DNA of 64,000 nucleotides. Source: Wocania_A spongiicola. Its GTDB lineage: Bacteria; Bacteroidota; Bacteroidia; Flavobacteriales; Flavobacteriaceae. Both the position numbers and the translations under genes were made by a program. Below are positions 16,721 to 24,256 of the stretch, in pieces. The notes beneath the pieces were generated by a model. The model did no database searches. It saw only the letters and a program-made list of their open reading frames with translations, and was not told the origin of the DNA. The DNA lies in assembly GCF_023502325.1 (NCBI RefSeq), contig NZ_JAMFLZ010000001.1, positions 776,378 through 840,377 on the forward strand. The letters run 5' to 3'. The number at the start of each line of letters is the position of its first letter. The first letter of the stretch is position 1.

Positions 16721-17947
16721 ATGAAAGAATTATTAAAAAAATACGAAAATAAAGAACCAGAAATTGTTTTTAATTGGAAAGACCCTGAAACGGATGCAGA
16801 GGGTTGGACGGTTATAAATTCGCTTCGCGGAGGCGCTGCAGGAGGCGGAACAAGAATGCGAAAAGGTTTGGATATGAATGAGGTTTTGTCTTTAGCAAAA
16901 ACCATGGAAATTAAGTTTACCGTATCTGGTCCATCTATTGGAGGTGCAAAATCGGGTATTAATTTCGACCCTAAAGACCCTCGTAAAACAGGTGTATTAG
17001 AACGTTGGTATGCCGCAGTGTCGCCATTACTTAAAAGTTATTATGGTACAGGCGGCGATTTGAATGTTGATGAAATTCACGAAGTTATTCCTATTACAGA
17101 AGAAAGCGGTGTTTGGCACCCACAAGAAGGTGTTTTTAATGGACATTTTAAACCTACTGAAGCTGATAAAATTAATAGAATTGGACAGTTAAGACAAGGG
17201 GTTATTAAGGTTATAGAAAACGCAATATACTCACCAAGTGTTTCAAGAAAATATACTGTAGCAGACATGATAACTGGCTTTGGTGTTGCCGAAGCAGTGA
17301 AACAATATTATGCTATTTATGGTGGAGACATTAAAGGTAAACGTGCCGTAGTACAAGGTTTTGGTAATGTAGGAGCAGCGGCAGCATTTTATTTATCGCA
17401 AATGGGAGCCAAAGTAGTTGGCATAATTGATATAGCAGGAGGATTAATTAATGAAGATGGTTTTACTTTCGAAGAAATTACTAACTTGTTCTTAGCAAAA
17501 AATGGAAACACACTTGTTGCTGAAAATTTAATTCCTTTTGAAGAAGTTAACGAAAAAATTTGGTCTATTAACACTGAGATTTTTGCACCATGTGCGGCAT
17601 CACGATTAATTACGATTCACCAAATTGATGAAATGATAGATAGTGGCTTAGAAGTTATATCTTGTGGAGCTAATGTGCCTTTTGCAGATAAAGAGATTTT
17701 CTTTGGTCCTATAATGGAGCATACAGATTATAGAGTAAGTTTAATACCAGATTTTATTTCTAATTGCGGAATGGCACGTGTTTTTGCATATTTTATGGAA
17801 CGCCGTGTACAAATGACAGATGAAGCGATATTTAACGATACCTCAAATAAAATTAAAGAAGCTATAGAAAAAGTTTATAATAAAAACCAAAGTAAAACAG
17901 GAATAAGTGCAACAGCTTTTGAGATTGCCTTAAACCAACTAATATAA
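16721..17947 (+). CDS. Glu/Leu/Phe/Val dehydrogenase family enzyme
   Basis: 408 residues. NAD(P)-dependent oxidative deamination of an amino acid. Visible: the glycine-rich LRGGAAGGGTRM (35-46), substrate and catalytic lysines at about K65 and K77 (GGAKSG), TGGDLNVDE, and the Rossmann loop VVQGFGNVGAAAA (about 210-222). The order of motifs fits the ELFV family, and the sequence looks closer to leucine/valine-type than hexameric glutamate dehydrogenases. The exact substrate cannot be fixed. nhaD follows 13 bases downstream, so the two are likely one transcript, an arrangement I believe recurs in Flavobacteriaceae. Confidence 0.88.
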   Translation: MKELLKKYENKEPEIVFNWKDPETDAEGWTVINSLRGGAAGGGTRMRKGLDMNEVLSLAKTMEIKFTVSGPSIGGAKSGINFDPKDPRKTGVLERWYAAVSPLLKSYYGTGGDLNVDEIHEVIPITEESGVWHPQEGVFNGHFKPTEADKINRIGQLRQGVIKVIENAIYSPSVSRKYTVADMITGFGVAEAVKQYYAIYGGDIKGKRAVVQGFGNVGAAAAFYLSQMGAKVVGIIDIAGGLINEDGFTFEEITNLFLAKNGNTLVAENLIPFEEVNEKIWSINTEIFAPCAASRLITIHQIDEMIDSGLEVISCGANVPFADKEIFFGPIMEHTDYRVSLIPDFISNCGMARVFAYFMERRVQMTDEAIFNDTSNKIKEAIEKVYNKNQSKTGISATAFEIALNQLI

Positions 17948-17960
17948 AAACCAAATATAT

Positions 17961-19355
17961 ATGGAAGCTGCGATTATTTTAGTATTTGTAATGGGCTATT
18001 TAGCCATTACCCTTGAGCATAATATAAAAATTGATAAACTAATTCCTGCATTGGTCATGATGGCTATTTGTTGGGCGTTAATTGCTTTAGGTATAGATAG
18101 CTTCCCCCAATGGTTTGATTCTTCCAAACATTCATTGTTAGAAGGGTTTGGAGATTTTGCTTCTGAAGATAAGATGCATCTTATGGAAGAAACACTTTTA
18201 CATCATTTAGGTAAAACTTCAGAAATATTAGTATTCCTTTTAGGAGCCATGACCATTGTTGAAATCATTGATTATTTTGATGGTTTTTCTACAATTAAAG
18301 ACTTTATAAAAACAAAAAAGAAAAGTAAAATACTTTGGATTTTCGCCATTTTAGCATTCATTTTATCGGCTATTATAGATAATCTTACTGCAACTATTGT
18401 ACTTATTTCTATCCTTCAAAAAATTGTAAAAGATAGAAGTGTTCGTATTTGGTATGCAGGCTTAATTATTATTGCTGCAAATGCGGGTGGTGCTTGGTCT
18501 CCTATAGGCGATGTAACAACAACCATGTTATGGATTGGTAAAAAAGTAACTACAGGTCATTTAATTGGGTATTTATTATTACCATCTTTTTTATGTATGG
18601 CTGTACCAACATTTATCGCATCATTTTTACCAGCCTTTAAAGGCGATTTGGAACTTGAAAAAGAAACTACAACTAAGAAAAAATCTAAGTTTAGCGGAAC
18701 GATGCTATATCTTGGTTTAGGAGCTATTGTTTTTGTACCAGTTTTTAAAGTGATTACACATTTGCCACCATACGTTGGTATGATGCTATCTCTAGGTGTA
18801 GTGGCAATTTTTGCTGAAATTTACAGTAATTCTAAGTTTAGTATGACTGAAGTTGATTCAGAGGAAAGTGATGCTCATGCTATGCACAGTCCTGTACACC
18901 ATTCATTATCAAAAATTGAATTGCCAAGTATTTTATTCTTCTTAGGAATTTTAATGGCGGTTGCCGCTTTAGAATCTTTAGGAATTTTATTTGGTGCTGC
19001 AGATTGGTTAAGAGGAAATACTCCACAACTGGGAACTGAATTGCATGAAGGAGGAGTGTCAGATTTAGTCGTTTTATTTTTAGGTATAGGATCTGCAGTT
19101 ATTGATAATGTGCCTTTAGTTGCGGCTAGTTTAGGTATGTTTTCTGAGCCTATAGATCATGAACTTTGGCACTTTATAGCCTTTTCTGCGGGTACAGGTG
19201 GTAGTATGTTAATTATTGGTTCGGCAGCAGGTGTTGTGGCAATGGGAATGGAGAAAATTGACTTTTTCTGGTATTTAAAAAAGATTGCTTGGTTAGCTGC
19301 AGTTGGCTTTTTAGTAGGTTCAGTAGCCTTTATGTTTACTAGAACTTTATTTTAA
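17961..19355 (+). CDS. nhaD: NhaD-type sodium:proton antiporter
   Basis: 464 residues with about 12-13 membrane helices. It belongs to the IT superfamily antiporters that extrude Na+ or Li+ at alkaline pH. Signatures: AIIDNLTATIVLISIL (about 141-156), AANAGGAWSPIGDVTTTMLWI, and the inverted-repeat counterpart GSAVIDNVPLVAASLGMF followed by SAGTGGSMLIIGSAAG. A His-rich loop (DAHAMHSPVHHS) lies between helices. Together with the CPA1 antiporter at 328 this gives two unrelated Na+/H+ exchangers in the window, consistent with a marine habitat. Confidence 0.92.
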   Translation: MEAAIILVFVMGYLAITLEHNIKIDKLIPALVMMAICWALIALGIDSFPQWFDSSKHSLLEGFGDFASEDKMHLMEETLLHHLGKTSEILVFLLGAMTIVEIIDYFDGFSTIKDFIKTKKKSKILWIFAILAFILSAIIDNLTATIVLISILQKIVKDRSVRIWYAGLIIIAANAGGAWSPIGDVTTTMLWIGKKVTTGHLIGYLLLPSFLCMAVPTFIASFLPAFKGDLELEKETTTKKKSKFSGTMLYLGLGAIVFVPVFKVITHLPPYVGMMLSLGVVAIFAEIYSNSKFSMTEVDSEESDAHAMHSPVHHSLSKIELPSILFFLGILMAVAALESLGILFGAADWLRGNTPQLGTELHEGGVSDLVVLFLGIGSAVIDNVPLVAASLGMFSEPIDHELWHFIAFSAGTGGSMLIIGSAAGVVAMGMEKIDFFWYLKKIAWLAAVGFLVGSVAFMFTRTLF

Positions 19356-19425
19356 TTGAAAAAATAGGTTTCGATTTTTTATCGAGATTTCAAATAAACA
19401 GATCATTCTCTCAATAGTGAGAATC

Positions 19426-19446
19426 TAGCAAAAAGCATTTTTGCTA
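19426..19446. other. Perfect 9-bp hairpin TAGCAAAAA-GCA-TTTTTGCTA
   Basis: It lies between nhaD and the exbB-like gene and could terminate nhaD transcription in either direction. An imperfect ATTCTC...GAGAAT repeat precedes it at 19405-19424. The stem has only three G-C pairs. Confidence 0.35.
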
Positions 19447-19495
19447 TACTTTAACAATAAAAGATACGTTATACAGTTGCAATAAATTGAATTAT

Positions 19496-20194
19496 ATGCT
19501 AAATATTTTATTACTAAACACACAAGATGAAGCAGAAGTGCTTACTGATGAATCGGTTGAAAAAACACTTTCGATCATAGAATTAATAAGTAGCGGTGGC
19601 GCTGCAGGACAAGTTATAATTGCACTCTTATTTTTACTGCTTATTGTGGCTTCTTACATTTATTTTGAAAGATTATTTGCTATAAAAGCAGCATCAAAAA
19701 TAGATGCCAATTTTATGAATCAAATTAAAGACCACGTAAGTAACGGTAAAATTGACTCGGCACAAATGCTTTGTGCGCAAGTAAATTCACCTGTATCAAG
19801 ATTAATAGGTAAAGGTATTTCTAGAATAGGAAAGCCGCTTGCTGATATTAATACAGCAATAGAAAACGCTGGACGATTAGAGATATATGGCTTAGAAAAA
19901 AACGTGAGTATTCTAGCAACAATATCTGGTGCAGCACCTATGATTGGATTTCTTGGTACGGTAGTTGGAATGATATTAGCAATATTTGAATTGGCTAATG
20001 CAGGAGGAACCATTGAAATGGATGTTTTAGCAGGCGGATTATATACTGCAATGACAACCACAGTAGCAGGTTTAATAGTTGGAATTATTGGATACATTGC
20101 TTACAATCATTTGGTAGTTAGAACAGATAAAGTAGTGTATCAAATGGAAGCTAACTCATTAGAGTTTTTAGATCATTTAAACGAACCAACGTAG
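19496..20194 (+). CDS. exbB: ExbB/TolQ/MotA-type proton channel protein
   Basis: The frame opens at TTG 19487, but I prefer ATG 19496 (232 aa). Three membrane helices: about 32-52 (VIIALLFLLLIVASYIYF), and the pair ISGAAPMIGFLGTVVGMILAIF and GLYTAMTTTVAGLIVGIIGYIAY, which is the TolQ/ExbB signature. With the ExbD-like and TonB-like products encoded next it should form an inner-membrane proton-driven motor that energises outer-membrane transport (SusC-type receptors occur in this window) or envelope maintenance. TonB and Tol roles cannot be separated by sequence alone. First gene of an exbB-exbD-tonB-folC run. Confidence 0.88.
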   Translation: MLNILLLNTQDEAEVLTDESVEKTLSIIELISSGGAAGQVIIALLFLLLIVASYIYFERLFAIKAASKIDANFMNQIKDHVSNGKIDSAQMLCAQVNSPVSRLIGKGISRIGKPLADINTAIENAGRLEIYGLEKNVSILATISGAAPMIGFLGTVVGMILAIFELANAGGTIEMDVLAGGLYTAMTTTVAGLIVGIIGYIAYNHLVVRTDKVVYQMEANSLEFLDHLNEPT

Positions 20195-20225
20195 TGTGAA
20201 ATAAATGATTAAAAATTTAGAATAG

Positions 20226-20618
20226 ATGAATTTTAGAGGAAGAAATAAAGTTACGCCAGAGTTCAATATGTCGTCCATGACAGATATTGTATTTCTGTTA
20301 CTTATATTTTTTATGATAGCCTCCACTTTGGTTACCACAAATGCTATTGATATCATATTACCCAAAGCAAGTGGTAAAACCGAAAATAAAAGATCGGTGG
20401 CGGTAAGTATTAAAAAAGATTTGACCTATTATATCGATCAAAAACGAGTAGGCGTAAGTGTTTTGGAGAATGAATTATTGGCAGCATTATCTTCTCAAGA
20501 AAAACCAACCATAGTTTTAAGAGCCGAAAAATCGGTGCCAGTTGAGAATGTTGTGAAAGTAATGGACATCGCCAATAGAAATAAATTTAAAGTCATTTTA
20601 GCTGTAAAGCCTAATTAG
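20226..20618 (+). CDS. exbD: ExbD/TolR-type biopolymer transport protein
   Basis: 130 residues. One N-terminal membrane helix (MSSMTDIVFLLLIFFMIAST) contains the conserved Asp in FNMSSMTDIVFLLL that carries protons in the ExbB-ExbD motor. The periplasmic domain follows, with LPKASGK and IVLRAEKSVPVENVVKVMDIANR. Lies 31 bp after exbB and 2 bp before the TonB-like gene. Length and order are typical. Confidence 0.9.
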   Translation: MNFRGRNKVTPEFNMSSMTDIVFLLLIFFMIASTLVTTNAIDIILPKASGKTENKRSVAVSIKKDLTYYIDQKRVGVSVLENELLAALSSQEKPTIVLRAEKSVPVENVVKVMDIANRNKFKVILAVKPN

Positions 20619-20620
20619 AG

Positions 20621-21475
20621 ATGAAATATTTTGAAACAATACATGAAAAGAATTCTGCTAGAATCACATTGCTGATTGTGCTGATTTTGCTTTTGTTATT
20701 GTTTGTAGTTAAAGGATGTGCTCATATGGACCCTCCAGAAGAGTACGGTGTTGCAGTAAATTTTGGAACAACAGATTTTGGTAAAGGGAATGTACAGCCT
20801 AAAAAACCTGTGAAATCTGAGCCTCGAAAAGTAGAAGAGCCGCCGCAACCAGATGTTTCAAAAGCAGAACCTACAAAATCATCTGACACTAAAGAAGAGG
20901 TTTTAACTGAAGATAATTCGGAAGCCATAGCCATAAAAAAACAGAAAGAAGCTGAAGCAAAAGCAAAAGCCATCGCTGATGCTAAAGCAAAAGCGGAAGC
21001 CGATAGAATTGCTAAAAAAAAGCGAGAGGAAGATGAAAAGAGGAAAAAACTAGATGCTTTAATAGGAGGTGTTAGTAAATCTGAAGGCAGTGAAACTGGT
21101 AGTGAAGGCAACGATAATAAAGCAGGCGATAAAGGACAACTAAATGGCGACCCTTATGCACCAAGTTATTTTGGACCAGGTTCTGGATCTGGTAGTGGTG
21201 GCGTAGGTTACGGTTTAAACGGTAGAGGACGAGCAACATACAAAACACTTAAGCAAGATTGTAACGAATCTGGAATGGTTATCGTTAGAATTGTTGTAAA
21301 CAGAAGTGGCAATGTAGTTGAGGCTACTCCTGGAGTAAAAGGCACAACAAATACAGCCCAATGTTTGCTAGTTCCTGCAAAAAAAATAGCCATGTCTCAT
21401 AAATGGCCAGCAGATTCTAAAGCGCCAGCAAAACAAATCGGTTTTGTTAAGGTAAACTTTAAACTTGGCCAATAA
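20621..21475 (+). CDS. TonB/TolA-like energy transducer
   Basis: 284 residues. A short cytoplasmic N-terminus, one membrane helix (about 14-30, ITLLIVLILLLLLFVVKG), then a long periplasmic spacer: Pro/Lys-rich (about 60-100), then an Ala/Lys/Glu coiled coil (about 105-145, KEAEAKAKAIADAKAKAEADR) like TolA. After a Gly/Ser linker comes a C-terminal domain (about 200-284, SGMVIVRIVVNRSGNVVEA) that resembles the TonB C-domain. It would couple ExbBD energy to outer-membrane partners. The coiled coil makes a TolA-like role equally possible. Two Cys in the C-domain (DCNES, AQCLL) could form a disulfide. Confidence 0.82.
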   Translation: MKYFETIHEKNSARITLLIVLILLLLLFVVKGCAHMDPPEEYGVAVNFGTTDFGKGNVQPKKPVKSEPRKVEEPPQPDVSKAEPTKSSDTKEEVLTEDNSEAIAIKKQKEAEAKAKAIADAKAKAEADRIAKKKREEDEKRKKLDALIGGVSKSEGSETGSEGNDNKAGDKGQLNGDPYAPSYFGPGSGSGSGGVGYGLNGRGRATYKTLKQDCNESGMVIVRIVVNRSGNVVEATPGVKGTTNTAQCLLVPAKKIAMSHKWPADSKAPAKQIGFVKVNFKLGQ

Positions 21476-21478
21476 ATA

Positions 21479-22696
21479 ATGACGTATCAAGATACATTAA
21501 ATTGGATGTTTTCTCAACTGCCAATGTATCAAAAACAAGGTAAATCGGCTTACAAAACAGATTTAAGTAATACTATTTTACTGGTTAATCACTTACGGCA
21601 ACCACATAATGATTTTAAATCTATTCATGTAGCAGGAACAAATGGCAAAGGGTCAACTAGCCATATGCTAGCTTCTGTTTTACAAGAAGCAGGCTATAAT
21701 GTTGGTTTGTATACATCTCCTCATTTAAAAGACTTTAGAGAACGTATCAAAATAAATGGCAAAGAAGTTAGTAAGTCATATGTTATTGGTTTTATAAAGC
21801 GAAACAAAGCTTTTTTCGAAGCAAATCAATTATCGTTTTTTGAAATGACTGTTGGTATGGCATTCGAATATTTTTCAAAAAAGAAAGTAGATATTGCCGT
21901 TGTTGAAGTGGGTTTAGGAGGACGATTAGACTCTACTAATATTATTACACCAGAAGTATCAGTCATTACAAATATTGGGATAGATCACACCCAGTTTTTA
22001 GGAAATACACTAAAGGCTATTGCTTTTGAAAAGGGAGGAATCATAAAACCAAATATTCCAGTTGTTATTGGCGAAACTCAAAAAGAAACTCAATCTGTTT
22101 TTAAAGATTTAGCAAAAAAGAGTAAATCAAACATAGCTTTCGCAGATAAAGAGATAACTGAAGTATATAAATCAGATTTATTAGGAAGTTACCAAATAAA
22201 AAACATTAAAACAGTTATCCAATCAATAAAGGAACTCAATAGAAATGGGTATAATATATCTGAAGAAAATATAAAAAAGGGTTTACTGAGTGTTATTAAA
22301 AATACAGGATTGCTAGGACGATGGCAAGTTTTAAATAAAAAGCCTAAAGTAGTTTGCGATACAGGACATAACAGAGAAGGGCTGCAATACGTAATGCGAC
22401 AGCTTTTAAATGAAAAATTTGAGCAGCTTCATATTGTTTTTGGTGTTGTAAATGATAAAGATTTAAATTCAATTCTAGATTTATTACCTCAAAAGGCCAC
22501 TTATTATTTGTGTAAACCAGATATACCTAGAGGGTTGGATGCCAATAAACTTAAATCTATATTCGATAAACTTAATTTAAAAGGTAAAGCCTACAACTCT
22601 GTAAAAGAAGCCTATAAAGAAGCATTAAAGCATGTCAATTCAAACGATTTTGTATTCGTAGGAGGCAGCACTTTTGTGGTAGCAGAAGTAATTTAG
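21479..22696 (+). CDS. folC: Bifunctional folylpolyglutamate synthase / dihydrofolate synthase
   Basis: 405 residues. It adds glutamate to dihydropteroate and folates in the cytoplasm. It is a Mur-ligase-type ATPase: P-loop GTNGKGSTSHM at 53-63, LYTSPHLKDFRERIKING, VEVGLGGRLDSTN, TNIGIDHTQFLG, and the C-domain CDTGHNREGL. It starts 3 bases after the TonB-like gene, so it is co-transcribed with exbB-exbD-tonB, an odd functional pairing that I believe is conserved in Flavobacteriaceae. Length is normal. Confidence 0.93.
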   Translation: MTYQDTLNWMFSQLPMYQKQGKSAYKTDLSNTILLVNHLRQPHNDFKSIHVAGTNGKGSTSHMLASVLQEAGYNVGLYTSPHLKDFRERIKINGKEVSKSYVIGFIKRNKAFFEANQLSFFEMTVGMAFEYFSKKKVDIAVVEVGLGGRLDSTNIITPEVSVITNIGIDHTQFLGNTLKAIAFEKGGIIKPNIPVVIGETQKETQSVFKDLAKKSKSNIAFADKEITEVYKSDLLGSYQIKNIKTVIQSIKELNRNGYNISEENIKKGLLSVIKNTGLLGRWQVLNKKPKVVCDTGHNREGLQYVMRQLLNEKFEQLHIVFGVVNDKDLNSILDLLPQKATYYLCKPDIPRGLDANKLKSIFDKLNLKGKAYNSVKEAYKEALKHVNSNDFVFVGGSTFVVAEVI

Positions 22697-22715
22697 TACA
22701 ATTCCTTTTTTAGAC

Positions 22716-22723
22716 TATATTTG
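22716..22723 (+). promoter_or_regulatory. -7 box TATATTTG
   Basis: An exact TAnnTTTG, 30 bp upstream of ATG 22754. The ATG-less upstream extension (TTG at 22721) overlaps this box, which supports the ATG start. Confidence 0.5.
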
Positions 22724-22753
22724 AAAACAAAAAATAAAAACAAAACAAACATT

Positions 22754-23494
22754 ATGAAGAATCTCTTTACACTTTTATTACTAGTTGTAACTACTGTATC
22801 ATTTGCTCAAGAATCAACACTTTTAAGGCTAAACTATAATAAAGGTGATAAGTATATAATGGAGATGGATATGAAGCAAAATATGGGTGAAGGAGCTATG
22901 ATTATGGATATGGCCATGGAAATGCCTATGGAAATCATTGATGTTAATGATGGAGTCTATAGTTCAGAAATAGGCTTTAAGAGTATTAAAATGTATATGG
23001 AACAAGCCGGTATGAAAGTAAGTTACGATTCGAATCTTAAGGAAGAAGATTTAGATGAAATGGCTAAAATGATGAGTACGCAAATGAAACCTATGCTCGA
23101 AACAGTTTTATCTTCTAAAACTAATATCTATGGAGAAGTCTTAGAAATGAAGATGTTAGAAGGAACAGGAAATGCAGACCAGTTTACCAGTCAAGCTGAA
23201 AGTGTGGTTTATCCTAAAGAGGCCGTAACCGTTGGGTATTCGTGGACAGCAGAAAAAGATAATAACGGAATGAAAATTAATAGTACTTATACTGTTAAAT
23301 CTATTAATGATAAAGAAGTAGTAATAGATGTTAAAGGCGATATCTCTGGTTCCTCTACAGGAAGCTTAACGGGTGTTATGAATATTGATAAAGTTTCAGG
23401 AGTACCTACTTTATCTACTATTGATATGAATTTTGAAATGATGGGGCAAAAGGTTGTTACTAAAGTTGTTATAGGGATGAAAGAAGTAGAGTAA
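22754..23494 (+). CDS. Exported protein of unknown function (DUF6263-like)
   Basis: 246 residues from ATG 22754, chosen because it opens a signal peptide (MKNLFTLLLLVVTTVSFAQ) and sits just after a -7 box. The mature part is beta-rich, with Met-rich amphipathic stretches (MIMDMAMEMPMEI, MKMYMEQAGMK) and a closing GxKVVTKVVIGMKEVE strand. It resembles an uncharacterised Bacteroidota family that I tentatively equate with DUF6263. No enzymatic motif is visible. It stands alone between folC and the tRNA-Val gene. The TapB-like protein at 46881-47564 has a similar Met-rich beta character (MKMNYKIKEWI), so the two may share a fold. Confidence 0.65.
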   Translation: MKNLFTLLLLVVTTVSFAQESTLLRLNYNKGDKYIMEMDMKQNMGEGAMIMDMAMEMPMEIIDVNDGVYSSEIGFKSIKMYMEQAGMKVSYDSNLKEEDLDEMAKMMSTQMKPMLETVLSSKTNIYGEVLEMKMLEGTGNADQFTSQAESVVYPKEAVTVGYSWTAEKDNNGMKINSTYTVKSINDKEVVIDVKGDISGSSTGSLTGVMNIDKVSGVPTLSTIDMNFEMMGQKVVTKVVIGMKEVE

Positions 23495-23556
23495 TAGCGC
23501 TTTAAATGAATAGTTAGTTTAAGAGTGAAAATTTATTTAATTTTTATTGAAAAAGT

Positions 23557-23587
23557 TTTTGCAATATTAAAAACTAGGTTATATTTG
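23557..23587 (+). promoter_or_regulatory. Promoter TTTTG-N18-TATATTTG of the tRNA-Val gene
   Basis: A TTTTTG run ends at 23561, then 18 bases, then an exact TAnnTTTG at 23580-23587, 15 bp before the mature tRNA 5' end. One of the two best matches to the full Bacteroidota consensus in the window. Confidence 0.75.
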
Positions 23588-23601
23588 CAGTCCAATTTAG
23601 A

Positions 23602-23676
23602 GGGCGCGTAGCTCAGTTGGTTCAGAGCACTTGGTTTACACCCAAGGGGTCAGGGGTTCGAATCCCTTCGCGCCCA
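23602..23676 (+). tRNA. tRNA-Val (anticodon TAC)
   Basis: A full cloverleaf can be drawn: acceptor GGGCGCG/CGCGCCC, D-arm GCTC...GAGC, anticodon stem CTTGG/CCAAG with loop TTTACAC (anticodon TAC), T-arm AGGGG-TTCGAAT-CCCTT, discriminator A. CCA is not encoded (ACA follows). A strong promoter precedes it and a hairpin terminator starts 2 bp after it. Its last 28 bases plus two flanking bases recur exactly at 24009-24038. Confidence 0.96.
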
Positions 23677-23678
23677 CA
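23649..23678 (+). repeat. 30-bp direct repeat, copy 1 (3' end of tRNA-Val)
   Basis: Runs from the last two variable-loop bases (GT) through the T-arm and 3' acceptor strand to CCCACA. Identical to 24009-24038, with 360 bp between the copies. Together they bracket the GIY-YIG gene in the manner of an att-site duplication. Confidence 0.85.
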
Positions 23679-23707
23679 AAAAGCTTCCATTACTGGAAGC
23701 TTTTTTT
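23678..23707 (+). terminator. Rho-independent terminator of tRNA-Val
   Basis: Stem AAAAAGCTTCCA / TGGAAGCTTTTT around the loop TTAC, followed by a T-run. It lies immediately after the tRNA and before the GIY-YIG ATG, so the nuclease gene needs its own promoter or readthrough. Confidence 0.8.
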
Positions 23708-23721
23708 ATACACTGATATTT

Positions 23722-23973
23722 ATGAATTATTACGTCTATATATTATATTCAAAAACTTTGGATAAATATTATATAGGTTCAACTAAAGATATCGATGTTC
23801 GTTTAGAAAAACATTTATCAAACCATAAAGGGTTTACTTCAAAAGCTAAAGATTGGGTATTGAAATATCAAGAAGTTTTTTATTCCAATTCAGATTCTTT
23901 AAAAAGAGAATTACAAATTAAAAATTGGAAGAGTAGAAAAATGATTGAAAAATTAATCAACAATAGTATATAG
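23722..23973 (+). CDS. GIY-YIG nuclease family protein (YhbQ/URI type)
   Basis: 83 residues from ATG 23722. The frame is open back through the terminator into the tRNA, but that extension is only translated tRNA (GSGVRIPSRP) and is rejected. The single domain has the GIY-YIG pattern: YYVYILYS (3-10), YYIGST (16-21), Arg27 and His31 in DVRLEKHL, and the metal-binding Glu63 in KRELQIKNWKSR. Such stand-alone nucleases cut or nick DNA, and many in Bacteroidota sit beside tRNA or rRNA genes. Here the gene lies exactly between an intact tRNA-Val and a broken tRNA with the same 3' end, so it may be, or may have been, the enzyme of a small mobile cassette. No SD sequence is seen. Confidence 0.87.
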   Translation: MNYYVYILYSKTLDKYYIGSTKDIDVRLEKHLSNHKGFTSKAKDWVLKYQEVFYSNSDSLKRELQIKNWKSRKMIEKLINNSI

Positions 23974-23974
23974 A

Positions 23975-24036
23975 TTGGTTCAGGGCATCCCGATTTTACA
24001 TCGGGAGTGTCAGGGGTTCGAATCCCTTCGCGCCCA
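23975..24036 (+). pseudogene. 3' part of a tRNA-Val-like gene (D-loop to discriminator)
   Basis: Begins one base after the GIY-YIG stop. TTGGTTCAG-GGCA matches the D-loop and D-stem 3' strand of tRNA-Val (12 of 13 bases), and from 24009 the variable-loop end, T-arm and 3' acceptor strand are identical. The 5' acceptor strand and first half of the D-arm are missing. The anticodon arm differs: TCCCGAT/ATCGGGA closes on TTTAC, giving a stem too long and a loop unlike a normal 5+7 arm. It cannot fold as a functional tRNA. Read as an att-like remnant or the stump of a second tandem tRNA. Confidence 0.8.
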
Positions 24037-24038
24037 CA
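24009..24038 (+). repeat. 30-bp direct repeat, copy 2 (tRNA-Val 3' end)
   Basis: Exact copy of 23649-23678, lying at the end of the tRNA remnant. The base after the repeat differs (T here, A in copy 1), which fixes its right boundary. The left boundary is the variable loop. Confidence 0.85.
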
Positions 24039-24040
24039 TT

Positions 24041-24076
24041 AAAAAAGTCCCGATACATTTGCATCGGGACTTTTTT
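24041..24076 (+). terminator. Rho-independent terminator after the tRNA remnant
   Basis: AAAAAAGTCCCGAT / ATCGGGACTTTTTT with the 8-base loop ACATTTGC. The core stem TCCCGAT/ATCGGGA is the same as the aberrant anticodon arm 50 bp upstream. Confidence 0.85.
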
Positions 24077-24127
24077 GTATAAGTTTTGTTTTTTCCAGTA
24101 AATAATACTAATAATAAGTATACCTCG

Positions 24128-24154
24128 CCTAAACTGTAGGGTATACAGTTTAGG
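24128..24154. repeat. Perfect 11-bp inverted repeat CCTAAACTGTA-N5-TACAGTTTAGG
   Basis: Lies in the 180 bp intergenic stretch after the terminator at 24076. No T-run follows on either strand, so an operator or processed hairpin is more likely than a terminator. No ORF is associated. Confidence 0.45.
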
Positions 24155-24183
24155 TTTGGTATTTAAAACACACTTAAGCCTTT

Positions 24184-24191
24184 TATCTTTG
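24184..24191 (+). promoter_or_regulatory. Orphan -7 box TATCTTTG
   Basis: An exact TAnnTTTG pointing right. The next + strand gene starts at 24640, and the DNA between is occupied by a reverse-strand gene. The palindrome AACAAAGC-AC-GCTTTGTT (24233-24250) lies 42 bp downstream. Either chance, or a short antisense RNA. Confidence 0.3.
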
Positions 24192-24256
24192 GCAAATTAA
24201 TCCCTGCTATTAAAAAGTTGTGTTTATATTATAACAAAGCACGCTTTGTTAATTCA

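Noticed and set aside
19487..19495. TTG start for exbB
   Set aside because: ATG 19496, three codons later, is preferred; the difference is only three residues.
23617..23721. Upstream extension of the GIY-YIG frame into tRNA-Val
   Set aside because: It only translates tRNA and terminator sequence; ATG 23722 opens the conserved domain.
23975..24036. A second functional tRNA, possibly with an unusual anticodon
   Set aside because: No 5' acceptor strand or full D-arm can be found upstream; the preceding bases are the end of the nuclease gene. The arm geometry is also wrong.
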